From assembly GCA_019095985.1 (NCBI GenBank), contig CM032663.1, positions 36,556,509-36,620,508 on the forward strand: a stretch of DNA of 64,000 bases. Direction: 5' to 3'. Below are positions 34,745 to 45,900 of this stretch, piece after piece. This stretch comes from Streblospio benedicti (lineage: Eukaryota > Annelida > Polychaeta > Spionida > Spionidae). Each line of letters opens with the position of its first letter. Within the stretch, counting starts at the first letter, position 1. The translations under genes were made by a program, and so were the position numbers. A model generated the notes under the pieces. It had not been told where the DNA came from. It was given only the letters and a program-made list of their open reading frames with translations, and did not search any database.

Positions 34745-37700
34745 CTGAAGAGACAAAAATACTATGATATTGAATCTTGTATAGAACGTATTGCATAAAG
34801 TAACAATTAAACATACCGTGTACGACCATCCAAGCGACCAGGGCCATAAAATTGAAATTTTCTCAAACTGGGGAGTAGGCTGTTACACGAGAGTGCAGTC
34901 ACTACATAATTCCTATGGACATTTAAGAAAAAGACAAAGGAGGGCTGTCACACGAGGTTGGGCACTTGGATGGTCATATACGGTAGTTCAACAAACATTT
35001 TTGGTTCTTATGAGGATAGGAAAAGTCTATTCACTGTTATAAATATAATTTCATTATTTCTAACGATCTTAGATTAAGTGAATGATAAAAGAGCACTAAA
35101 AGCAAAATTTCCTTTTAGAGCTTTTATACGAAAATAAACCATTGTGAAAATAAATTGAAAATCAACACCATTTTAACTGACCATACACTTTGTATTTCTG
35201 TATCAGATTAGATTCTTTTGAAAGCATATATTGGCAAGGAGATTCCTAAAGCAACACATCTAATAGTCTATAGGAAGATTTCATAATAGATCACCTGGGT
35301 ATATAAGAAGCCTTTTTACCCTTTACTTCAAACAAACCATGGCAGCATTGTAGGGGGGCTTTAGCATATGCTTCAATACAGCACAGTTGATCTATGCACA
35401 ATGTGCTTGGTCGTTAGACCACAAAGAACCACACTTCAGAACCCTGTAGTGTCAGTTTCCTTGCCCACTTTAGTCAGCCTCTCGCCCCATCTAACCCTGC
35501 ATCCCCTGCTCTTTGACCTTCAACATACTTGTGGGTTTCAAACTGCGGAAAAGGCTGTCTACTGAATGCATCTCATCACAACAAGTGCAACATTTTTCTC
35601 CTTTGCATGTGCCATGGACAACTTAATTGCAAAGGAGATCTTGATGCATCATTATTTTTACATTTCCTATGGAGAAGGCGTATTGCTGAAAGACCAGTAA
35701 TCACAAAAGGATGCTTTTTATCTATGGGATCCTACCATGACAAATAGATGTTTTAGATATAAAGATTGACATATATTGACAAATGAGCACCAAAAAATCT
35801 AGATTTAATGCACATTTTATCTTCTTCAGTCAGATATACTCAGCACAAATAACTTGGATATTGTGCAGAATCAAAAGAACCACCCAAGTCAACAGTGATT
35901 CATGCATGATCAGGTCCTTTCATGAGGAATGAAGAATTTAAAATGTGACGAAAGTAAATAGACATTAACCTGCAGTGTGGTGATTCTATTACATTTTGTT
36001 TGCGGCAGTTAAATCAGAATTTATAACATACCTATGTATACAAGTCCACTTAAGCATAAAGTGGCGGTAACGTTTAAAAAGCCGTTGGGCCACTTCCTTA
36101 CAAAGATATAATAAACATACCAGACATATCATTAATGCTAAAAAATGTAGACTCTTTATCTTATTACTGTGATTTGTTTCTTAAGTGTGGTTCTTTAAGC
36201 TTCACCAACTAACATTTTTAAACCAATCAAAAATAAATAATTTATTCTATATTGGAGACAAAACTAAGAAATTTATGAGAGTAATATTCATCAACATACA
36301 ATGTATTTCTTATTCCATATTCAAATAGCCTTCAAAAAACCCTATCACATGAAAATCAAAATGTATTCCAATAAATTCATCTTTTCTAATCATCTTTTCG
36401 TGATATAGCTAATTTGTACATTCTTTATTGAGTTTTCATAGATCTGTTACAAGAGTCAAAAAGCTTATTTACCTTGAGCAAATCTCTGTAATAGTGCTGT
36501 ATGAAGTTCATCAATGTATTTCACAGCTTCTTCTAAAACTGTAACCTGTAAATATCATTTTCTAATAATAATTATAATTATCAATGTAATATATTGTCTA
36601 CAAAATATTCTTGTACGCATACTATTTTAGAAAGAAAAATAATCCTCTGAAAACCTGCATAGAGGGCGGGTTTATAAGGAAGAAGGATGTGGGAAAAAAA
36701 GGCTGAAATATATAGGATAAGTGGAAAAAAATCAGGAATGTTGAATTTCCATTTTAGCTGTTTTAGCTATTTTGTATAACATATTTTGTAAAATAGCTTC
36801 TATGAGCATAAGTTACTGAAGTTTTAAATGTAGGTACATGCCTTATCAGCTTTACTTTCTTTTTTCATGGTGGGTATTATCTTCTTCAAGTTCTTGTACT
36901 CCCTTTGCTGTATCTGAAGTAAATATATGAAGTTATGTACATCCACTTCTTTGTCAATTTGTTAATAAGGGTATGACTTAGAAAGACCGATTAGATACAA
37001 CTATGCAATTTTAACAAAATCGTTCATGGTTGTCTTTCGGAGTCATGGTCATGTGGTGCGTGGGTGGTCAAGTCGGATACATCAAAATGGAATTGGTTCA
37101 CACCACTCCGAGTCTTCAGTTGAGTCACCCCAATTTTGCTGAAACTTCTCTTGTGAAGAAGACTACAAGAAATGGCAAGACTTAAGCAGATTGGGAGATT
37201 ATTGCTACATTATTGATCTCTGTCGTGTGATGCCGACTTGCTAGTCATAGTAGTATTAGTGTAACCCCTGGTTGTATCAGCATCGGGGCTGGTCCTGTTA
37301 GCGTTGTCCCTTGTCGTCCTGTCAGTCATCTTCAATTGGCTTTTGTCATGCCAGCATTTGCCCATTTGGCAGCCTATAGATTCTTTGACTCACTCACGTA
37401 CCAAGTCACCTACAAAGCGGTCTACAGTGTAAGTTGTGTAGGTATCATTTTGAGGAGCGCACTGATGCCTCTCTAGTCGTATTGATAAACCCAGAGTCAA
37501 AGTCATCTTGAACATTTTTACCCCCCCCTACTAGAAAAAATGCTAATTTTAAGTCTACTTGATGTGACTCGCATTTTTCTATTCGACATTTTATTTTTTG
37601 ATTGATGGCGGATCTAATATTTTTCATGAAATATTCTACAAATAGTTAATCTTAATTTACTTTAAATTTTTATGTAGTTTTTACACACCGCTATACTCCA

Positions 37701-37991
37701 TGTACTCAGCACGGCTGTTTACTTCTGTCTACTAGTACATTAAAATTTACAAATGTTTGAAATTAATATCAAATTGTAATATTATGCTAATTTTCTTCTT
37801 TTATATACATGTATGTGTGCTATCAGCACCAGGCGTATGGACAAAAATAGAATATATGTACCATAACACACATATCATTTTGTTTTGTTTCAACATTTTC
37901 TGATACAATGACTCATGGACCCCCCCCCCGCATCATTTATTGGAAGGTTATACATACTATATGTATTATACAGACACTTTTCTTTTTTATA

Positions 37992-38055
<64 letters not shown>

Positions 38056-38080
38056 CGTGCGTGTGTGTGTATATATATGG

Positions 38081-38159
<79 letters not shown>

Positions 38160-38437
38160 GTGTGTATATATATATGTATAATATACATGGACATACTCGT
38201 CAATATTACGATGCTGGGGTCCATGGGTTGATTGAACATTTTTGTTACAAATGCTCATCAATAGTAAAAAATAATACACAATGTATGTAATAAAATTTAC
38301 GTCACCTTTCTAATGTATGCCCGTCTGTATTTCTTTCTAATTTTCTCCCCCGCAAGAAGCTTGCACAAATGAAATCTATGCTTAGGAGCATGACAACGGG
38401 CAATATCACGAGATAGTCTTTCGGTAAATCTCAACAT
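34155..38437 (-). CDS. bHLH transcription-factor-like protein
   Basis: Four exons (38,437-38,306; 36,913-36,842; 36,545-36,473; 34,744-34,155) give about 288 residues with phase kept throughout. The N-terminus is basic (residues 1-44, GEKIRKKYRRAYIRK at its end). Residues 45-91 are a helix-loop-helix: helix 1 REYKNLKKIIPTM, loop KKESKADK, helix 2 VTVLEEAVKYIDELHTALLQ. The C-terminal 190 residues are Gln-, Ser- and Pro-rich and look like a transactivation region. bHLH proteins dimerise and bind E-boxes in the nucleus. The basic region lacks a clear H/NxxExxR E-box pattern, so DNA binding is uncertain. The subfamily is not recognised. The start is the first Met of an exon with a good donor. Intron 2 appears to be GC-AG. 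Confidence 0.75.
36473..36545 (-). CDS. bHLH gene exon 3 (helix 2)
   Basis: Twenty-four codons plus one base: VTVLEEAVKYIDELHTALLQ then RFAQ. Acceptor TTTACAG|GT, donor CAAG|GTAAAT. The conserved helix-2 pattern (K-V-x-x-L-x-x-A-x-x-Y-I-x-x-L) is complete when joined to exon 2. Confidence 0.82.
36842..36913 (-). CDS. bHLH gene exon 2 (helix 1 and loop)
   Basis: Twenty-four codons: IQQREYKNLKKIIPTMKKES then KADK. Acceptor ACTTCAG|AT. The donor must be AAG|GCATGT: a GC donor, because the nearest GT would put exon 3 out of frame. Confidence 0.75.
37996..38180. repeat. GT and TA microsatellites
   Basis: A (GT)n tract with GCGTGC interruptions (37,996-38,070) runs directly into (TA)n (38,071-38,180). 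It lies in intron 1 of the bHLH gene and gives several spurious open frames on both strands. Confidence 0.97.
38306..38437 (-). CDS. bHLH gene exon 1 (basic region)
   Basis: Forty-four codons from MLRFTERLSRDIARCRHAPK to KKYRRAYIRK, donor AAAG|GTGACG, phase 0. An upstream non-coding exon cannot be excluded. Confidence 0.7.
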
Positions 38438-41400
38438 AATGTACAATTACTCAAGTGCAATAGCTTCAGCACTTAAATTAAATGATATTTTGAAGAGTTT
38501 TAGTTCTTGAAATGTAATACAATTGTATTCACTCAATATAATCCATTATATTTCCTATTTAAAAAAATAACCCATCCAACAATCTCAATTCAAATTCTTA
38601 GTTTTGATGGGAGAACTTTAAATTCTAAATATTCCTTGAGTACTTGTATTTCTTATATCCAATAATGTAATCAGTTTTCTATTATAATCACCAACATAAA
38701 CGTTAAAAATTTCAGTGATCAGTATTAAGATAAGTAAATATTCAAGTATGAAGCCATTGACTTGAATGTCAGGTGCAGAGTAAATGGTGCTATTCCAATC
38801 TCATTTTATATATATGTCTTCAGGTCTCATGTGCCAATCACGGCATTCCATTTTGAAGGCTAACGCTTTTCTACATTTGAACACAGACAAGCAGCCCATG
38901 ATGTAAAAGCTGTGTCAAGTGGCTTTAAATCTTTTTGGCCAAAAAATATACAAGGTATTTCGGCGGGAAGGTGTTTGTCTTTCTTCTTTTCACTAACCTT
39001 TAAACAATGAAAGCTGAAAAGGGTAAATAGGCTAGAATATTTGAACTAAACCTTACACCATAACCAATTATCAAGCAAATGATTAAAAAGCATTAAGATC
39101 ACCACTAATAAGGTAATCATTACTCTTCATTAACCTGTGAAATGGGTTTGACTCTGATAAAACATTTATAAGAATTTCTTGATCAGTATTTAAAGCTCAC
39201 ACAAAAAACTACCGCATGATCATTCCTGTGTATGCACATTATAATCTGCGGTTCATGTGGTAATTATGAATGCTGTATTGAATAATTCTAATCGTCTAAA
39301 TGTTAACATTAACCTAACCTTGTGAAAGCAGTTAAACTAAATAGTAAAGGTTCTATTCATGTTGCCACACTAATGAAGAAAAAAAAATATATATATATTT
39401 TGGAATCTTTTTAATGCAACATCAATATTTTGCATTATGTGGTACATTTAGTGCTTTTGTGTTTCAAATCAAATAATTTCTTGCAATATAATTTAACATA
39501 TATTTCTTGTATCATTTATGATAGACATAAGATGCTAGGTACAGTGTATACCAGTTCAAGGATTGAATCGTAAATTCAAAACTTTACACATACACTCTTA
39601 CATGTACTTATTAGAGCAGTCTTAATAAGATTATCGTGTAATGAGATTGAAAAATAAAAGACCAAGGTTTTATTGTTAAGAGTAACAAAAGCTTTATTTA
39701 GTTACATTGCAACAAGGGTGGATGGTTTGTGTGATATACATGTACACATATACAGTTGTGAAGTATTGTAACATTGAATAAAACTGAATCTTTAAATGAG
39801 ATTGAACATTGTTCATTATTGCTACTCTAAAAGTACAAGTGAGAAGAAAAACTTTCTCCTAACGAAGTATCAGATATCTGGGATTTGCATCATTCATAAT
39901 ACATGGTTCATCACAGCAAACCTACAAAAAGCACTGGTCTCCACTGAATATATACAAACAAATAGTTTCAAAACATCACATGTAGCAACAAGATATGAGA
40001 AATATAATGACTGAGAAATAACAATTATATGTACATTCTTTGTGAGTAACAATGTTACATAACGAATAAAAGTAAAAAATATACAAAATAACAATAAAAT
40101 GAGCTGATAATTAACTCTTGTACACGTGTAAAGAACCTGTGCACTGGTAATACAAACAAGTAACAAACAGTGCATTAAGACAATCATTCAAATAACTTAA
40201 TAAATCAGCCTATTTAGAAGAAAAACGTTACATGTATAGTAAATGTACAGTATCATGCGTATAAACCACTTATGAAATATTCATTTAAAACAGCTATCTA
40301 AAATCTATTAGTAAATATCCTAATAAATGATAACTTCTCCGAGAATAAATATCAGTGTAAAAAACAATATAAACTCTGATTAGTAGAAAAGCTATCACAA
40401 GAAACTCATTCAGTGTTTTCATACGTACAATTCACTTTTCATACCAAATTCCAAGTATTAAAGCACCAACAAATAAAAAATATGAGACCAATGGAAAAAA
40501 TATATCTGCGTGTGTTCTCTTTTCCTCAAATATCTCAACACTTCATTAGGTGAAATTTTGGAAGTTCTACTCTATTGAGACATCTAGACATCTACAATAT
40601 CATAATTGAGTTACTTTGTTTGAACTGTCTTCCACCACAAAAACAACCTAGAATAAAATGTTCTTTCTAGGTATACATAAGTTGGTTATAAAATAAAATC
40701 ACATTATGTGTGCAGTATCCATACATCTATTGCCCCTGGTTATATTGCCTTCCCTGCCAAGCATGCATCGCTCATGAATGGTAGTGAAGGCCATACATGG
40801 TTTGTATATAAAGTGGTTGGATATGAGATACAAAAAGATATAGACATTTGTACAAAAGGTGATGATACAGTTGGTGCAAATTGAGGACTCAAGCTCACTT
40901 TATGTCAAGTTTACATAAAATGGATGTGCGTTATTTTGCTACATAGTTGTATTACCAAAGAAGGCATAACCAAGGCAACAATCCAAAAATGAACAGATGA
41001 GTATAACACAAGGAAATGATGTACACACAAATATGTGCATCGTGAAAATTGTAAGCAGTGAAGAATATATGGCGTACACTGTCCACCCCGATATATACTA
41101 CGCTTAATATCATAAAGCAGTCTCAGATGATACAAAATAGTTAGGCAAGGCAAGTTTTGTTATTTTGTATTTCACAGAATAAAAAAGGAACATGCCTAGA
41201 GTTCATATTCAATCAACACATCTATTCTTTTTTTCTAACCAACTTACAAGAACATACATGTAAGATATTGAAACCAGCAACATGCAAACCAAGATAATTC
41301 TTACAGCTTATTACCATGGTCACATACAAACTTTCTTACAGTGTGAGTGAAACAAATTAAAAAAAAAGTAGATATCAGTTTTATACAATATAATACAAGG

Positions 41401-42586
41401 AATTTCATTGATATACATAAATAGATAAAAATGGATATACCACATATTCATTTTACGTAAGATGCCATTCCAGGCAGCGAAAAAAAATAAAATAAAATCC
41501 TTTCCTACATGAATCACTTGTTTTCCTTTTAAAGATGACCTGCTTTACAGACCCATTAACAGCTAATTATTACTAATAATAGCATCACAGCATTTCACAT
41601 GTTCATGGCAAAATCAGTCTCTATCAGAACTAATTTGTCTACTTTACTAATTTGGGTGAGAAAAGTAGGTCTATCATGAGAAAAGGTTTATGATATCACG
41701 GCTCTAATTTCACTTTTTCCTAGATGACGTCTACAGCGATGAGTCTCATGTTGTGATTTCTGTAAAAATAAAAGTAAATCACATAAGATGACCTGTTGCT
41801 ATCATATCATATGGAACTACATGTATTGTAATCATATCATTTGTAATATGTTAGATGAATAAGACTTTTATTGGAATAATAACCATTATCATCAACTAAA
41901 AAAATGTAATTTTTACATGCACATGTAAGTTAGAAAACATCAGAATTATTGGTAGTTATTTAAGTACTCAATGCTAAGATACATGTACATGTATATATGT
42001 ATGGTATGATATATATTTAGTTTAGTTTGATATAATATATATGGAAATGTTGCAACATGGACATGTTTTGTGTAAATACATTAAAGTACAGTAGTGCTAC
42101 ACAATAAAGCAAAACATATATGAATGAAAACAATAAAATTATAGAAATGTGAGAGAAAGACAGGATTTTAGGCACAGTAATTACACAAATTATAAACAGA
42201 ATGTACATTCAACATGTTTCGACTAAACACATTTTTCGTTACAAAGTGATTTGTTCCACTCTATATATCTTCTTCACAAGTAAAAACTAAGAAAACTAGT
42301 CAATTAGTGCAAAGCGCTCGATAATTTGGAGAAACTTTCAAATTGTATATCAACTAATATAATACATTATTCATTTAACGTAATTGGGAAAATGTCAATG
42401 ATAATCAGGCTGTTTTTTTCTAATGTGACAGTTTTCTTTTAATTATACAAAGGCAAGTACTACATGCTGAATGCACAAACTTGGATAAACACCAACATTT
42501 TGTAAAATTTTAATTTGAAGAAAACATTTTCTTGATGTTTTACATTCCAAATCACCAAAAAGTAAACAATTATAACACAATCCAAA

Positions 42587-42629
<43 letters not shown>

Positions 42630-42826
42630 GATAATATTAGTCTATTCCATATAGTTTGTAACAGTTTATAATCTGCAAATATGCATCCATAATACATGTA
42701 CCACTGTCACTTTGGAAGGAAGCATGGAATGCTTTTAAATGATTTGGAATTGAAGAGTCATCAACAACATAAATATTTGTCGTAAAACTGGTAACATATA
42801 ACACGCAATAGTATGTGTATGCAACG
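38438..42826. other. Gene-poor spacer: bHLH upstream region and twitchin 3' UTR/downstream region
   Basis: AT-rich with no supported exon. The part next to 42,826 must contain the twitchin 3' UTR, and the part next to 38,438 the bHLH promoter. A (TA)n tract lies at 42,591-42,628. A TATA box or poly(A) site cannot be assigned with confidence. Confidence 0.6.
42591..42628. repeat. (AT)n microsatellite
   Basis: About 19 AT units within the likely 3' UTR of the twitchin gene. Confidence 0.95.
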
Positions 42827-42930
42827 TTACCAATCAACCGAAATAAATCTTTTGTAAAGGAATCCATCATCTGGGATTATATACACATTTTGTGGGTACT
42901 TGAAGGAGTCTCTTCCAAGAGGAGAATATT
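42827..42930 (-). CDS. Twitchin terminal coding exon
   Basis: Acceptor TTTCACAG|AA joins in frame: YSPLGRDSFKYPQNVYIIPD then DGFLYKRFISVDW and a TAA at 42,827-42,829. The sequence is non-repetitive and ordered-looking, unlike the exon before it. Too short to stand out as an open frame by itself; chosen because phase, acceptor and stop all agree. Confidence 0.72.
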
Positions 42931-45900
42931 CTGTGAAAGCATCAAATTATAAAAAAAAAAATTTCAGACAGATCATAAGCATTTTATATTGTCAATATGT
43001 GTATTATATAAAATAAACTGATGATGATTAATTATATAATTTGTTATGATTAAAGGTTTTATATGACTTGGATTCATGCAAACACACCAATATCCATAAA
43101 ACTAAATGATTAAGTCTTCAGATAATACCAAAGAAACTACTGCTCAATGACGTATCTAGACGATATTATAGAAGCTAGTGATTTCTAAGAAAGATTGAGA
43201 AAAAACGTCTCACAAACCAAAAATCAAGACAAGTTATGCCAGATTCTAGCCATTAAATTGGTTACAAATTTGCCTTTGAATCATGCATCTATAGATGTCT
43301 TGAGAAATGGGTTTAGATAATGTTGTTATTACCTCTCCTGGATACACTAGTTCGAGTAATTGTCATGTTGCCTTGCCTTGTAACGCTACTCGAACGATTT
43401 GTACTAGATGAACGCTGGGTACTGCCTGCACGGTACGTGCTCCTTGGTGGCCGACTCGTTCGGGAGTAATCAGACGAGTAATCAGAAGAGTAATCAACTG
43501 ACATTCTAGTTTGTCTTCTTCTTGGTGTATAGTCCGATGAATAATCAGAAGTGTAATCCACTGAACTTCGTGGTGGTCTTGATGTCACTCGTGATGATGA
43601 GTAATCACTTGAATCTAGATTGGGAAAGAAATTGATGACCATACAAATAGTTTAACTAGTAAGCAGAAAATCATTAATTCTAGTATAAAAACCTTAACCA
43701 ATAATATAATTTCCAAATGGGTTATTTTACTTGCAAAATCAATTTGTGTAACATCTCAGTAATTATATTATTGGAATTTATTGTTCTAATACTAATTGCT
43801 GCGTATGCATGGAAAAATATCATTATCCATACCCAAAATGAATGGACAAAATGTTACAAAATACACAAAACAAATACAAGAACAAGATAGATAAGCATAA
43901 CAAAAACATCCATTTAAATCTTTTTAAATGGATGTTTCAGTCTTTACGATACACGTTCGCTATGCATCAACAACGCAATGCACATAAATGTAGCACAGAA
44001 CAAACTCTCATTTTTCTGTTATAAAAAAGCTAGCTCATTATCCATATAGGTACATATATCATATGTAAACACTAACCTGAGTTCTGTGTCCGTCTTGTAG
44101 ATCTAGAGTAGTAATTGCTAGCTGCTCCACCAGATGCCGAAGAACTGTACGAGTTGACATTGTATGAATTGGTTAGGGCTATCGGTTTCAGTACCACCTT
44201 TTCAGAGATGGTCACCTTGTTGGATGTCTCTTCTTCTCCCTTCTCATTCTCTGCCCTCACAGTGTACCTGCCTGCATCTTCTAATGAAGTAGCACTAATC
44301 TCACAAGAGCAAATTCCCAGGGAGTAGGTGATATTGTAGTGAGCTCCAGATCGAATTTCTTTGCCATCCTTTAACCAGGTAATCTACAATAGCAGAAACG
44401 AAGAGTTTGCTCATGTTTAATCAACCAAAGAATTTATTGTGCAAAAGAATAAAAGAAAATACTTTTTTCAAATACCTTTGGAGTGGGTTTGGCATTGACT
44501 GTGCAAATGAGCTTGACACTGACACCTTCTTGCAAGAATCTGTCTCTCAGAGGGAAAGTAAAGGATGGGGCCCTATCTGGTTCCTCCTGGTAACCTTCCA
44601 CTTCTGGCAGGTTACGTCGCCGCCTGGTGGGCTCCAGTGACATTGCTCGCCTTACTGGCATATCAGGAGCAGCTATAATAATAAATAACTTAAAATGAAA
44701 ATATATAGTCAAAATGTTTTTCAATACACAGTGTCATGGTAAGTTCACTGGAGGAAAATGTCTAATTAAATCGTTATTTTCTTTATGTGTAATATTGTTG
44801 GACTTTTGATTTACACTTCAGGTAAGGACTACATGTACATCACATGGTCTCTGGTAAGATTGGAACCCATGACAATATGACACCAAATGACTGGGGTCGA
44901 TTTAGCTGGTGGTGGCTTGGACATGGGCACCTGAAGAAAGCTATTGTATCAATTTAAGTATACACTGTAAGGTATGTAAAATTTTCAGATGTACTTACGC
45001 TCAACATTTAGGAATGCAACTTCCTCTGCACTGCCATATGAATTCTCTGCCCGCACGATGTATTCACCTTTGTCTTCCATCTTAGCTCTACAGATCCGCA
45101 GCTCATAGTTGTTGCCAGAGTACTTTGGCATGTACTTAATTCCTGGTCCGCATGGTGAATTTTCAAATATCCTAGTAAATGAACAATTCAATAATATTTA
45201 ACAATATCTGCAAGTTCATTTTGCAATTTACACTTAATTTTTCCAATATCTAACGTGACAGAACGTGTAATTATAATCTAACGTGACACATTTTGTGATT
45301 ATACTGTAAGTTTTTGTAATGGGCTTAACCCCTTGCACCTGTCCTGTCAATAAAACAATACAATACAATCTAAAAAGATAAATGCTAGGAATTGATTTCA
45401 CAATATAAATGTCGAATTGTTTGTTGACGCACCATGTAATGATGGGAGGTGAGACTGCGAGCACTTTACACTTGAAGTTGCCAACACCTCCTTCCTGTAC
45501 AATGCATGCGTGTGGTTTGCGCACAAATCTTGGGAATGCCTCTCGCCGGTCTGAAAAATATAATTCAATTTATGGTACTTTGTAAGTACTATAACACCAT
45601 ACTATAATCAATAATTATAATAGTTACCCACATTACAATAAATATACCGGCAGATACATGTATTTACATGGAGAAATTTTTCGATCATGTTGAAAAACAC
45701 CCACATAAATTTGAAATTAATTCAAATAGAAATTTGTAAACAGCAACCAGTTTCTTTTGCTAAATTATACAATTAAGAATCAACAATCAAAGAGAAATGT
45801 AACTTCTTATTACAAAAATAAACTCGTTCAAGTTTAGTAGAGTGAAAAAAATATATAATTATTTCTAGTAAATATCTATAATCATATATGCTATCACGCA

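Noticed and set aside
37908-38290. Long open frames on both strands
   Set aside because: They are translations of the GT/TA microsatellite (poly Cys-Val, Tyr-Ile, Thr-His) and not genes.
41700-41765. Alternative twitchin last exon (acceptor TTTTTACAG followed by an early stop)
   Set aside because: It is in phase but gives only four residues; the exon at 42,827-42,930 is closer, in phase and encodes 33 ordered residues.
42203-42290. GTTTCGACT...TCTTCTTCAC sequence resembling another Penelope hammerhead terminus
   Set aside because: No clean stem II hairpin or GAAA/GUC spacing; too diverged to call.
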